A DNA stretch of 64,000 nt from Cristatella mucedo. Taxonomy: Eukaryota; Bryozoa; Phylactolaemata; Cristatellidae. Shown in pieces: positions 33,925 through 45,654 of the stretch. Numbering within the stretch: position 1 is the first letter of the stretch; every line of letters begins with the position of its first letter. The stretch covers positions 381,001-445,000 of the forward strand of contig WPIO01000175.1 of assembly GCA_009760855.2 (NCBI GenBank). The letters run 5' to 3'. The notes beneath the pieces are model-generated. The model ran no database searches. It was not told the origin of the DNA and was given only the letters and a program-made list of their open reading frames with translations. The position numbers were made by a program, and so were the translations under genes.

Positions 33925-34620
33925 GTCCTAGTACAGGTTGAACAGTGCTAGTCAGCCTCTGCAGCTTGTGATGCATGAGCATGCAAGACTAGTAATGCAA
34001 TCTCACAAGTTAAACCATGCTTCTCTTATAATAGAAGAGCTACAGTGGCTCCTGGTCAATCAAAGGATACGGAGTTCAATTTTTGCATTGACCCATACAG
34101 TCTGCTATGGCTCAACTTCCTCTTACCCAGCTGAAATGCTGCACCATCGTTAGACGTATCCCTCGCCCAGGTCCTCTAGGAACGATACATTAGCTGTCCC
34201 ATTCCTAAATTTAAATAGCTTTGGTGACATAATCTCTCGCTCAGCTGGTCCTAGACTGTGTATCTCATACAATTCGAACCCATTAACATATGTTAACAAG
34301 CTGGTGCGGCCGACTGAGACACATTATTTTCAGCATTACTGAGCCGCTACTTCGTGTTACTCGCTTCCTTGACTTCCTTCCTGACTCACACGTGCTTCAC
34401 ATTTTCTCTTTGATTCTTGAGATGGAGTACCCTTACCGAAAGCTCTTTACGCTTTGAGTGGGCTATACTAAACAGTCCTCAGTCACACTCCACTAGTCTA
34501 GGTGAATTTATAAAGTTACAGAGAAAGAGACGCCTAAATGCATAGTTTAACTGCTGCTATTGTCTAAAGTGCTAATCTTAGGCACGGATGAAGGTAATAG
34601 TCTGAATGACGGAAGAAGTC
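33925..34620 (+). mobile_element. Decayed LINE-B copy
   Basis: Collinear with 49800-50400: gcctctgcagcttgtgatg, agagctacagtggctcctgg, gacccatacagtctgctatg, ctcttacccagctgaaatgc. No intact frame. Confidence 0.6.
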
Positions 34621-34774
34621 CTCCTAATTCCGTTAGTCACGTGTAATTTCTTTATTTTCTTGGTGGACCACAACCATCAGAAGTATTACCACACCAAATT
34701 AGGCATCGTACACTCTTCTGTCCAGAGTGAAATTGAATAGCTACATCGCAAGAACCTTAAATACGTTTGAAACT

Positions 34775-35065
34775 TGCTTTTAGCTCGTATGCTCCCAAAG
34801 CCTGAGCTCAGTGACAGCTGACGTCACGACATTTACTGACCGGAGGAAGTTTAAGAAGGAGCCTAATAGCGGTTTTTATCCCACCATTTTTGGGTCAGTG
34901 TAATTTGTCTGTTGACTGCTAAGGCTTGATGACAGAGTGCATTCTACCACTAACCGTAATGTGCATGCTGACATTACACGTTCGCAGTAACCATGTGATC
35001 ATGCTTCCTTTAAATCGTAATAAAGTAGGTAGAAAGAGACCAAGTTCCTTAAGGATGCTATGCAA
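34775..35065 (+). mobile_element. Decayed LINE-A 3' end
   Basis: Begins agctcgtatgctcccaaagc and follows the LINE-A 3' UTR in decayed form to a remnant hairpin (gtaggtagaaagagaccaag). Confidence 0.55.
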
Positions 35066-35139
35066 ACGTGTTTCACTTATGTTAATACGATTAGGCTTTC
35101 AAACTTTAGGTACCAAGCCCACAATAACGGTTGAACTAA

Positions 35140-35790
35140 AAAAAAGCCAATTACAGATCAAAAACTCTGCAGCTAGGCTTGTCTGTCATGAGCGTCGCAG
35201 TTGCCACATAACTCCACTTATCGCCGACCTGCACTGGCTACCAGTCAAGCAACGGATTGACTTCAAGGTTTTGTCGCTCACTTTTAGGTCCCTTCATTCT
35301 ATTGCTCCAGCCTATCTCTCAGATATACTACCCCATCAGGCCAAGCATCGTACCACCCGCTTTTCGGAATCCAACAGTCTACAAATACCTCGGACGAACC
35401 TTAAATCCTTTGGAGACCGTGCATTTAGTTCGTATGCTCCCAAAGCCTGGATCTCCCTCCCGACCTGCGTCAGAACATCCCCTGACCTGACCACATTAAA
35501 AGGAACTTAAAAACACACCTATTTAGGACAGCATTTAGTGGATCCCTATGATTCGTCCTTCACGTGCTTATGTGTGCTGACACTGTGCATGCGGCCACTA
35601 ACCACATTTGCATGCTGACACTGTGCATGTCACCCCTAACCATATTATTCATTTCGTTGGTTTTTCAAGCACGATTTTACTTACAATTCAGTTGCATTTC
35701 CATTTGCAGCAATTGTAAAGCGCCTAGAAAGAGATTAAGTTCTCTGAGAGCACTTTATCAAGTGCATTATTATTATTATATTATTATTAA
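35140..35790 (+). mobile_element. LINE-A copy, well preserved 3' part
   Basis: An open frame covers NSAARLVCHERRSCHITPLI through FGDRAFSSYAPKAWISLPTC. It is followed by the full 3' UTR, the hairpin (AAAGCGCCTAGAAAGAG) and an ATT tail ending near 35790. The sequence is very close to the copy at 54131-55495. Confidence 0.9.
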
Positions 35791-36274
35791 GGTTCCTTGT
35801 TTCAGCTTCAACCTTGTTGGGGCTTTTGATCAGAAGTTTGGTTACCTCCTTGTTTCGTGTAAGTAAGGCAGCCAACCTCTAGAATTGAATGCCTGAGAGA
35901 CAACTGTTTATTAGTCGCTACAGCAGATTCACATGGTTGCAACACAAAATACAGCTGCGAAATCTTGGCCTTGAAGTGGGAGCCGTTCTCTGATGCCCGA
36001 CTGAGCTTTCTTTGACACTCGGTAACCACGGAGAACAGTAATGAACCTACAATAAATCCCCGTGAAGCTACAAGGTATCTAGCCTGCTGAATGAGGCCCC
36101 ACCACCCTGTGAATAAGGTTATCGTGTACTGCTATGACACTTGCCCTTTAAGGGAGATTTGGTAAGTTAACTCATGCATAAGTAACCCAAGCCGCGTTTG
36201 CTTTTGCTTCTTCTCATAAGTAGTCCCCTGTTTCACGTGCTTCGATCCTAAGAGTTGCATGGTATGCTCACATT

Positions 36275-36440
36275 GTATGGTGAGTCGTGATGGTACACTA
36301 GGTAAGGCGGTTGCTTTCACGACCTCGGTCTCGAGGTCGTTGGATTCGATTCCTGTTTTAGGCGATTCTTTACGCCACTGCAAGCGGTGGTGATAGCCAT
36401 AAAGGCTCTTCTGTCGCTATACAAAAAGAGGCTGTTAATT
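36275..36440 (+). mobile_element. SINE-2 copy
   Basis: Begins gtcgtgatggtacactaggt, has aaggcggttgctttcacgac and box B-like gattcgattcc, then the body with tggtgatagccataaaggct and tgtcgctatacaaaaagagg. It lies about 320 bp upstream of candidate exon C1. Confidence 0.75.
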
Positions 36441-36757
36441 CAGCTAGGATTTATTATTTTATCGTATCTACTTTGTCACTGGTCTGCTCGCTTTCTTGAA
36501 GGCTAGCATTAATGTGTGACTGTTTGCAAGGATGTAAAGGTGCAGCTCCACTTTCGCTCTTGCTAGATATCATATATCATCCACACCAGGTAGAGTGCTC
36601 GGATTATCAGCACAGCCGATCTCAGGTGACCTAAAAAACGACAAAGCTTGAGATCGGTTACGCTTCACGAACCATAGTGACATTAAGTTGACTTAGGAGG
36701 GGCTGGCTCAACCCGGGCACGAGGACGGGAGAGAAAGCTTCCTTCTAGGAATTGCAG

Positions 36758-36936
36758 CTCACGAGCCTGCTCACGTGTGTACTGAGCCTAAGCGACGGGG
36801 ACATAACTCCAGCCTACGTATTCTCACAGATTAGTTCGTGGGCAGTTCTCGTCGAGCGTCAGTCTCGTGGATTAAAAACTCCGTACTGTCCTGTCCTGAC
36901 AAAGGAGGAGCTGGCCAAATATTTACACGGTGAAAG
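36758..36936 (+). CDS. Candidate exon C1, unrecognised protein
   Basis: The acceptor aggaattgcag ends at 36757 and a gtgaga donor starts at 36937. It encodes LTSLLTCVLSLSDGDITPAY, then VFSQISSWAVLVERQSRG and TPYCPVLTKEELAKYLHGE, phase 0 in and two bases (AG) out. The next candidate at 37352 supplies the single missing base, which supports both. I do not recognise the family. It lies on the same strand as the two channel genes. It could belong to an independent gene or be a 5' exon of gene B. Confidence 0.5.
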
Positions 36937-36949
36937 GTGAGAGTGACTT

Positions 36950-37115
36950 TCTTGTTGCGTGAGACGAAGTCTGTTGGCAACCGAATGCCTACCGAAAGCC
37001 GCTTATGCTGTGATTGCGCTATACAAAACTCTCCTGCATAGCACCCACACGGTCTTTATGACTTTGTGGAGTTACACTCAGAGATACATTACATTGCATT
37101 ACATTCAAGTACGTG
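36950..37115 (+). mobile_element. LINE-B 3' UTR fragment in the C1-C2 intron
   Basis: Parallels 50290-50430 closely (gttgcgtgagac...aagtctgttgg, aaaactctcctgc, gactttgtggagttacac). Confidence 0.65.
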
Positions 37116-37351
37116 CTGCTTGGGAGCCTGCTGTTCGCAACGAGCCTAAACTATGGGTACAAAATGAATTATGAACTCTCACAGGTAGGACAAGAGCAGT
37201 TCTCGTCATCGAACTTCAGGATATCCACACAGAGCTCATGGAGTAAGTACTGCTCAGGGACCCCATCCCGCACTCTCGGCTCCTGCAATGCACAGTGCCA
37301 CTTCTGATTAGCTTTCGAAATTCCACGAGTCTCGATGTTGCACTGCTTTAG

Positions 37352-37454
37352 TCCTTCGGAATCGGCTCTTAGCGATGACGATCAAGTCTTGGAAGAAGTC
37401 ATACAGCCAGCGACGGTCATGGTTGAGGAAGTTGGCTACGTCAGCGACTCACAG
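37352..37454 (+). CDS. Candidate exon C2, acidic, unrecognised protein
   Basis: The acceptor ttgcactgctttag ends at 37351 and a consensus gtgagt donor starts at 37455. One base completes the Ser codon of C1, then 34 codons: PSESALSDDDQVLEEVIQPA followed by TVMVEEVGYVSDSQ. It ends in phase 0. The reading is strongly acidic with a casein-kinase-like SDDD cluster. Good splice sites and phase agreement with C1 make it a credible small exon. The 415-bp intron between C1 and C2 holds a LINE-B tail fragment. Confidence 0.5.
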
Positions 37455-37754
37455 GTGAGTGTTTGGCGGCCCTCGAATTACGCAATGGCGATGAGTTGAG
37501 CTGCTCAAGTATGGCCTATCTGGCGGTTTTATTCATCGAGCCATCATCTGCTGGAGAGCACGACCATGGCTAGGCTGATCACTGGGCCATTATCAAGTTC
37601 GTTTCCTTTGGTTTACTACGTGTTTTAGCAATCATTTTCGTAGTCGGGACTCTTTAAAAACTTTAGAAAATCACTTTGTAAGTGTATTCAATATTACAGA
37701 TGGAACGTGTGCACTCCTGTGCTTTTGTCCAGAAACCAAACGAAAAAAACCAGC

Positions 37755-38132
37755 CTCTTTTTAGATTCTGAAGGCCATACATGTAGTTCGTATGCTCCCA
37801 AAGCCCGGAACTCTCTTCCGACTTGCGTCAGAACATCCCCTGACTTGACCAGATTTAAAAAGTACTTAAAAAACTCCTATTTAGGACAGCATTTCGTGGG
37901 TCCCTGTGATTCGTCCTTGATGTGCTTATGCGTGCTGACACTGTCTATTCTGCCACTAACAAAAGTTTGCATGCTGACCCTGTGCCTGCCATCGTTAACC
38001 ATGTTATTTGTTTATCAAGCATGATATTACTCACCATTTAATGGAGTTTCTCTTTGCAACAAATGTAAAGCGCCTAGAAAATGATAGAGTTCCATGAAGG
38101 TGCTTTATCAAGTGCATTATTACTATTATAAG
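37755..38132 (+). mobile_element. LINE-A 3' end
   Basis: From agattctgaaggcc through gtatgctcccaaagcccgga, the 3' UTR, the hairpin (aaagcgcctagaaaatgata) and a short ATT tail. Confidence 0.85.
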
Positions 38133-38534
38133 CTCCTACAACCAATGCCCAGCAATCCAGCCGAGTCTCAAAAATCATATTGTTCTGTCGGAGACGTTTG
38201 ATCCATCTATGCCGCATGCCTTATTATTCACTAAAAGAAAAGACCCGAGGCACTCTTGGTGATTGTTTAAGTGTTGCTAAGCGGCCGGTAAGCGACAGTT
38301 GCCAGGGCACAGTGCTACTTCTAGGTAACCATTGAAGTATTCTCTCTAACATCACCGATTGTGAGCATGAACACGATGAATGGGATTTTCGTGGGCATCT
38401 CGTGGCATTATTTTATCTGTTGGCTACACAGAAGCTGCAGAAGGCCAGTTAATGTCCAGATGCACCTTAGCCTTAGCTCTTAGCCCAAAGCTAAGATGCT
38501 CTCTTTATGACCCAGGTCTTATTTAATCTTTGTT

Positions 38535-38975
38535 TTTAACTCCAAAAAGCCACTAAGACTATGTGGGTGTTACACTGCAAGTTTTGCATGGCACACTCGC
38601 AGCCTAAGCAGCTTTTGGTACGAATTCTGTTGGCAACAGACTTCGTCTCACTAAGCAAACTGAGAGTGAGGCTCATAGCTGAGTCGGGCAAGCCGTTGAG
38701 GTAGTGATTAGCATAGAAGTAGCAGCTTAAGACGGCTGAAAAGGATGTACCATAGTCGGCATCAGGAGTGTAGTTGTCATAGACTAAGCATTGCTGACGT
38801 GAGTTCAACTATTTAGGACGAGCTGAGCAAAAGCTTCTGGCGCCAACGGTCTTTAAGCAGAGGAATGAAACAGCTAATTTATTATCCTTACAGGACCTGG
38901 GGGCACGAGGAGGCTGAAACTGGTGCACCGGTTTGGCTGGGTAAGAAGGAATCAAGCCGTGGCTGGCCTCGTGGG
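38535..38975 (-). mobile_element. LINE-B 3' part
   Basis: Antisense of the 50100-50400 block (the cttttggtacgaattctgtt and gaagtagcagcttaagacgg segments) and collinear with 51650-52080. A SINE-2-like body follows at about 38980-39080. Confidence 0.65.
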
Positions 38976-38979
38976 GCGG

Positions 38980-39080
38980 CAAAGGGTCTCAGTTTCGATT
39001 CCGGTGATGAGCGATTTTTTCTTATGTACATCAAGCAGGGTCAATTTCGGTTAAGGCTCTTCTACTGCTATAAAAATGAA
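38980..39080 (+). mobile_element. SINE-2 fragment
   Basis: Box B-like gtttcgattccggt followed by gagcgattttttcttatgta and ggttaaggctcttctactgc. Confidence 0.45.
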
Positions 39081-39109
39081 GCTGTAGTAGTTAATAACTT
39101 TTAACGAGT

Positions 39110-40300
39110 TTTTATTATCCAGTTGCATGCCACGCACGCAAGCCATATAAGAACGCTGGAAAGTATTTTTCAACTTCATGGCTATTGCTCATTTCCAAAA
39201 CTTGCACTCTGCAGGATGCTGAAAGTCTAGCAAAGTTCAGGCGGCCGCTTTTCCATGCTATGGTGTGTTTGGTCATTGCGCGGTTTCTTCTAAGCCGGCA
39301 TAATTCAGCAGGGAGCTAAATTTAAACATCCATGGTTAAGGAGTCAAGGAAATCGAGACAGCTGCACAATCCATAAAGTTCCGTGCAATTCAAACTGTTT
39401 GCATTAGCAGTCCTAATGCTTTGGCATGTCAACGAAACATTTTTTACTCACTCGTGATATTTAATCACCACAATTTATTCTATAAGTTATTACTGTTTGA
39501 AATGGGATATTTAAAAATTCGAGAACACTCTTCATGCACAAGGCATGCATATCACTTTAGACTCTTGGGAAACAATATGCTGCCGGAGTGCCTGGAATCC
39601 TGCAATTCTGGAAACCTTCAGTTATCTGAAAATTTACTGGTTGGATGCAAACCTAGATGATACCACAGCGGATGGCTAGGTTGCAAGCCATCGCTAGTTA
39701 GATGATTGAGAAAATGACGTGGCTACCGCTATCCATTTGGTTTTTTATTCAAGATAAGCATGGAGGCTACATCGAACCAGCTAAAAGAAGGAAGGTCCTT
39801 GCTTCAGTTGAGTGATTAGTAGGTTTCCTAAACAAAGATCCCCACGGCCAGCAAGCCCCAGGCCCTAGCACGTAAACTTCAAGCAATCTTCGTTAAAATT
39901 TGTTTTCCCTTTAGACACAATGCACATTTCACACTAAAAAAGGTAAAGACACACCATACTACCATCGGTGGTCTTACATTCAAGCAAAGAAAGTTAAGGA
40001 GACACACAGCTGTGTTCAAGCACACTGGGCGTTTTTTTGTGCCGCCTGAGTATGGAAGTTCGTTAATTTTTAGACCTTGATTTTAAGGTGGATTAACTGT
40101 GCACAATTAACTTGAATTTTTAAATTTTACTAAAACAGATTTTGTAGTTTTTCCAGAAAATTTCATTATATGGTTCAGTTTCAAAAGTTACAAGTGCAGG
40201 CGCGATATTTATCATGTGGACAGCCCAACTGAAACGAAGTGAGGCTGAAATATATAACAGCTCCAAAGAGCATCTGTACTAGCGTCAGGCTGCACGTTCA
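39110..40300. other. No recognised feature
   Basis: AT-rich sequence; I see no exon or element of the families described here. Confidence 0.4.
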
Positions 40301-40357
40301 ATCCTCTCCACCTTCATCGCCCTGCGATCGTTGTTGGACAGGCTTTGTCATGATTAC

Positions 40358-40610
40358 CTAACGTCGCCGCTCCTATTATGATCGAAAGATCACTAATAGA
40401 GCTCAGCATGGCCACAATAAAAATTAAATTCGTCGTCAAGGCCTTCCGGAAGTTTTCGGCCCAATGGGACAGTTCAGTCTGACCGATAGATCGGCGAGGC
40501 TCTCGTTCGCTTAGCTCACGAGGCTCCCACGACGCTACCTTGCTACACTTGCTACCTTCGCTCACTCGTGTCGCTGCTTCTAGACTTTCTTCGAAGCCAT
40601 CACGCACAGA
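40358..40610 (-). CDS. Candidate minus-strand exon with a hydrophobic segment
   Basis: The minus-strand acceptor aatttctttctag ends at 40611 and a gtaatc donor begins at 40357. The exon reads SVRDGFEESLEAATRVSEGS, a charged stretch, then TELSHWAENFRKALTTN and a hydrophobic LIFIVAMLSSISDLSIIIGA. That last segment could be a transmembrane helix. No family is recognised, and no neighbouring minus-strand exon could be joined to it. Confidence 0.3.
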
Positions 40611-41017
40611 CTAGAAAGAAATTTACTTGCCTCGAGGAGCCACGGAAGTTCCCTATTTTTGTAATTGCGATTGTAGTTACATTGGGAGAGCCCAGCGTAC
40701 TAGCCGCCGCACAGCCTCCCGTATAAGACCAGTTTTTATTTGATCTAGCAACGTGCTTCTGAGAGAGAAATCTATTCATTAGCTCTTCAACCTGTGCAAT
40801 TTCGCAGCCACAAAGTACATATTAGCCGGCACATGGTATAAAAATACGTCTTAGCTGCGTATCTTTAACTATTGCCGTGAAACGGCAATGGGTCAAACCT
40901 GCAGTAGGCCGTGACCACTTTAAGCAGAGGTCAGAGCTACGGCAGCCGGCTGTTAACTGAGGTTGAGGTCCTTAACGACCACCGGCGACAGCCGTTCGGA
41001 AACCTTGCCGACCGGGC

Positions 41018-41131
41018 GGACCGGCGGGCCGACAGCGGGTGGACCACGGGCCGAGAGCGGGTGGACCGGTGGGCCGAGAGCAGGCGGACCGGCGTGCCGA
41101 GAGAGGGCGGACCGGCTGGCCGAGAGCGGCC
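41018..41131. repeat. GC-rich minisatellite, five 22-23 bp units
   Basis: Units start ggacc, then a variable triplet, then gggccgagagcgggt or close variants, at 41018, 41041, 41063, 41086 and 41109. It lies in a GC island (about 40920-41600) inside otherwise AT-rich DNA. Confidence 0.9.
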
Positions 41132-41293
41132 GTCAGTCGGATGCAGGCACGAGCGCGTGCGTGCACAGCCGAGCGGCCAAAAGTAAAAGCTTCGTCGGCA
41201 CAACACGTCGCCAGTCGCTAGATGGCGGTCAGGTGGCGTAGGCGTCTCTCGCGTGTCTCTCGAAGCTCCTCCGATTTCTTTACGCTATTGCAG

Positions 41294-41548
41294 GTCGTCA
41301 GGGACGCCTGGGCTATCTCGCCGCCAGAGGGCGCCCACCACCCGCCTCAGCCGAGGGCTCTCGCCTCTGCGGAGATGCCCTCAGGATTCGGTGAGGATGC
41401 CGGTCGAGCGTGGTCGACGCTCGCGTGTCTGTTCGTTGCTACGGGGCTTGTGCACGCGGCCGGGCCGGTGCCACCCTGCGCAAACACCTCCTTCTCCTTC
41501 TGCTCCCTGTTCGGCCCTCTCGACGACACGAACTCGATTACCCTATGA
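41294..41548 (+). CDS. Candidate terminal exon C3 or short ORF, unrecognised
   Basis: The acceptor tttacgctattgcag ends at 41293 and the frame stays open to TGA at 41546-41548. It reads VVRDAWAISPPEGAHHPPQP, an alanine-rich region, then WSTLACLFVATGLVHAAGPV and NTSFSFCSLFGPLDD. The phase-0 start fits the end of C2, so it could be the last exon of the same gene. Alternatively an in-frame ATG at 41222 could begin a 108-residue protein. The stretch WSTLACLFVATGLVHAAG looks like a membrane or signal-anchor helix. It is very GC-rich and directly follows a GC-rich minisatellite, so chance open frames are a real alternative. Confidence 0.35.
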   Translation, partial: VVRDAWAISPPEGAHHPPQPRALASAEMPSGFGEDAGRAWSTLACLFVATGLVHAAGPVPPCANTSFSFCSLFGPLDDTNSITL

Positions 41549-42317
41549 GGGCATGCGTTCTCGGCGCACCAAGCAGGCGCTGACGCTCGCCTGATGGCCG
41601 TCAGTAAGCATGTGCGGCCTAGCGATTGCTCTCGGTGCATTTGGTACAGGTTGGTCAGATCAGTTCAAGAAACCACTTTCGGAAGCAGACACGCTTCAGT
41701 GCGTCGACATAGGACCTAGTAAAGGGTTATTCAGTGCATCTCAAAAATATTTCCTGAAGTCCCTAATTATATAGGCTTTAAGACACTTTGAGCTGGAAAA
41801 ATAGCTGCCCAAAGTTATTTCGAAATGGCGTAGAGGCTGTCAGAAAAAAGGCCTCTATACCATCATTTTAGAGCTGGCAGTAGGGAGAGCACGTAAACTT
41901 CTCCGGTTACTACTTATATACAGTTAGATCCAGGTCGCCCTATGACACTGCAACGCCTACTGTATATGCAACCTGCCGTCCTAACAGCCTCTACGAGACC
42001 AATCAAGAAACTTTTAACGTAGTATTGTCCTGCCCTTAGAGAAAGTATCTTTCGAAATTAGATCTATTTTCTTTTTGTTTTAGGCATAAGGGATCACGAG
42101 AACACATTTTGTATCCGAGGAACATCTACATTTAACTCTGTTTCTAGTGCGAGAAGACATTTGTAAAGCGCTTTGCACTAATTTTTGTCTCGGCACTTCA
42201 CACATGATTTAGAGGAGGCCTGTCAAACGGTTAATAATAACGAGTACAGTTTCAGCATATATAATCCCAGACAAGACAATTCGCACGGATCGGGGCGATT
42301 CTGATTGGAACTGTTAT
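41549..42317. other. No recognised gene; possible 3' flank of C3
   Basis: Drops back to AT-rich sequence. A tgtaaagcgctttgcac piece near 42161 is like a LINE tail but is too short to assign. Confidence 0.35.
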
Positions 42318-43740
42318 GATAATAATAATAATAATAATAATGTACTTGATAAAGTCCCCTCAGATAACTTAATCGCTTTCTAGGCGCTTTACATTTTCTG
42401 CAAAGGGAAATGCAATTGAATGGTAAGTAAAATCATGCTTGAAAAACAAACAATAACAATGCGTTTGAGGTAGAACCCTCCTTGGGAGAAGTCAATCTAT
42501 CTGTAGTCATTTTTAATCGGCTTCCAAAGGAAGTACAATCGAACGGTTAGTGGTAGCATGCTCAGCAAACAACAGCAATAACATAGTTAACCGTGATATG
42601 CACAGGGTCAGAATGTTAGTTTGGTTAGTGGCTGCATGCACAGTGTCTGCACCCACATGCCCACAAAGGATGAATTGCAGGGACAAATTAAATACTTAAA
42701 AAAATAAAGGCACTTAGTTCCTTTTTAAATGTGGACTAGTCAGATATCGCGAAGGAAGTCGGAGCGAGTTCCAGGCTTTGGGAGCATACGAATTAGATGG
42801 TTATTAGGCATGGTCGCCAAAGGACTTGAGATTTGTGTGTGGTATGGATAAACAGTTAGATTCCGCAAAGCACGTGGTACAAGGCTTAGCCTGGTGAGGG
42901 AGTGGATCCGATAGATAGGATGGACCCAAAGAAAGAAGGGACCTAAAAGTGAGTAACAAAACGTTGAATGTGATGGGTTACTTGAGTGACTCAGTACAGG
43001 TTCCCGGGAATTGGCATGATACCCCAACTCAGACGCTCACGACAGACGAGCCTAGCTGCAGAGTTTTGCACCAGCTGTAAGTATCTGAGTGCGCAGGCTA
43101 GTAGATCAGCGAGGGGTGATTTTCAATAGTCAAAACGGAATCTCCCAAATGCATGGACCTATTTAGTGCGGTATCTCTGTCTGAACAATCCCGAATTTTA
43201 GCGATGTTATGACTCTGAAAAGAGGCAGCCTTCACTGTGGAGCTCACGTGATCGCATAATAAAAAGGTCACTTTGGAACGTGACGCCTAGATTTCGTGCA
43301 TATTCAACAGGAGATATGCTGGCAGAGCCGGTTTTGAGTGTTAGCCTTCCGATTCTCACTTGGTTTGACCGTGACTAGTAAGTTGGCTTTATGATCATTC
43401 AATTTAAGAAAGTTTGCGGCCATCCATATGCAGATGTCATCAATTCATGCAGCAAGGCAGTTAAGAGAATTCGGCAAGCTGGAGGACTGGGAAAGATAAA
43501 AGCAAAGGTACAGCTAAGTGTCATTCATATTGAAGTGAAAGCATAGATTTTGCTTGGCAGTCACATGTGCTAGAGGGGAGAGTATAGACCATTGAAAAAA
43601 ACGGTACCAAGCACAGATCCCTGAGGCATCCCGGATTTCAGAGGTTCAGCGGATGATCTTTGTCCATTCACATTAGCTCTCTGGAGTATCCCACTGAGGT
43701 ATGACCTGAACCATCGCAGAGCAGTGCCAATAGTGCCCCG
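42318..43740 (-). mobile_element. LINE-A copy, RT and 3' UTR
   Basis: Starts with an AAT run, the hairpin and 3' UTR, passes the RT C-terminal segment (antisense) at about 42770-43030 and reaches the RT core near 43640-43740, where cactgaggtatgacctgaac is the complement of the WFRSYLSGTL-coding segment. It ends head-to-head against the next copy. Confidence 0.8.
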
Positions 43741-43744
43741 GAGA

Positions 43745-45653
43745 AACTAAAGCATCCCAAAAAGGACTGGGTGTCCATCTCTGCAAAGACAGCATCCCTC
43801 CTGGAACTCGATCCCCCCCCCGATTTGAGCAGGTCACTGGTGATCTAGTCCGGAAGTTAACATCCCAATCAAAGAAGACAACAAGTCCTTTGGATCCTAT
43901 TCCCACTGTCCTGCTCCTACATTGCATAGAGCTGCTGTTGCCATGCAGAACTAACATCATAACTATGTCATTAGCTTCAGGTCAGGTCTCAGCAACTTTC
44001 AAAAATACTTTAGTCAGGCCACTTCTCAGGAACGCGACACTAGACCAAGAGTAGTTGAGCAACTACCTTTTAGTCTCCCTTCTACAATTCCTATCAAAGA
44101 CACTGGAACGGGTCGTGGCGGACCAGCTGAGCTCATATATTGAAACTACAAACCTTGTTAGTAAGTTCCAGTGTGGCTTTAGAGCTAATCACTCCACAGA
44201 ATCAGCATTGCTTAGAGTTTACAACGACCTACTTAGGAATGCAGAAATTGGTAGAATGTCTCTGCTTGTTTTACTCGATCTTTCGGCAGCTTTATATACT
44301 ATCGATCACAAATTTCTTTTAGAGTGCCTCTCATCTCGCCTGGGCATCACTGGCACTGATCTGCAATGGTTCAGGTCATATCTCAGTGGGACACTCCAGA
44401 GTATTGACGTGAATGGACAAAGATCATCTGAGGTACCTCTGAAATATGGGGTACCTCAGGGCTTTGTGCTAGGTCCGGTTCTTTTCACGGTTTATACTCT
44501 CTATCTCTCTTGCTGATGTGATTGCCAGGCACAATCTAGGCTTTCACTTCTATGTGGATGACACTCAGTTGTACCTCTGCTTTGACCCCTCCCAACCTTC
44601 AAGAACCCCAAATTCTCTCAACTCAGTCCTGCATGTATTGATGGCATCTGCACATCGATGGTCGCAAATTTTCTTATACTAAACGATGATAAAAGCAACT
44701 TACTAGCTACAGGCAAACCCAGTGTTATTCAGAAATTGTAAATGCTGACGCTCAAAATTGGCTCTGCCAGCGTATCTCCAGTTGAATCAGTTCGAAATCT
44801 AGGTGTCATCATCAAAAGTGACCACTCGTTAGATGACCATATCAGCTCGAGCACCTAGTCAGTCTACTTTTAGATACGTAACACTGCTAACATTCAAGCG
44901 TATTTAGCTAAAGATACGGCATCTAAGTGGGCCCATGCATTTATGGCATCCAGCCTTTACTGTAACTCCCTGCTTGCAGGCCTACCGGCATGTGCACTCA
45001 AGTGATTACAACTGGTGCAAAACTATGCAGCAAGGCTTTTCTTTCGTGAGCGTCGCAGCTGAAAAACTACACCACTTCTTGCCGACCTGCACATACTCCC
45101 AGCCAAGCACCGAATCGACTTAACGTTCTTGTCGCTCACTTTGAGGTCACTTCATTCTTTGGCTCCAGCCTATTTCCCAGATCTTCTCCCCCACCAGGCC
45201 AAGCATCGTACCACCCACTTTTCGGAATCCAATAGTTTACCAATACCTAGTACAAACCTCAAATCCTTGTGAGACCGTGCCTTTAGTTCCAATGCTCCAA
45301 AAGGCTGGAGCTCACTCCCGACTTGTATTACAACATCCCCCAACTTGACCACATTTAAAAAGAACTTAAAAACACCTATTTAGGACAAAATTTAGTGGGT
45401 CCCTGTGATTCTTCCTTCATGTGTTTATGTGTGCTGACACATTTGGAGGCTGCCACTAACCCCACTTGCGTGCTAACCCTGTGCATGTCAGGGCTAACCA
45501 TATTATTCATGTTGTTTATCAAGCTTGATATTACTAAAAATTCAATCTTGTTTACCTTCGCAGCCAATGTAAAGTGCCTGGAAAGACTTTGAGTTTTCTG
45601 AGGGCGCTTTATCAAGTGCATTATTAATATTGTTATTATTACTGTTATTGTAA
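43745..45653 (+). mobile_element. LINE-A copy with most of the RT domain
   Basis: The longest RT coverage. It starts in the segment before the palm (LDPIPTVLLLHCIELLLPC), continues FKNTLVRPLL, LQFLSKTLERVVADQLSSYI, FRANHSTESALLRVYNDLLR, DLSAALYTIDHKFLLE, YGVPQGFVLGPVLFTVYTL and the catalytic FYVDDTQLYL, then the C-terminal part, 3' UTR, hairpin and an ATT-rich tail. Several frameshifts and stops break it. Motif order is that of CR1/L2-type reverse transcriptases. The endonuclease part is missing (5' truncation). Confidence 0.9.
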
Positions 45654-45654
45654 T

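Noticed and set aside
40937..41241. Several overlapping open frames rich in Arg, Gly and Pro
   Set aside because: All frames are open in the GC-rich minisatellite; none shows a recognisable protein.
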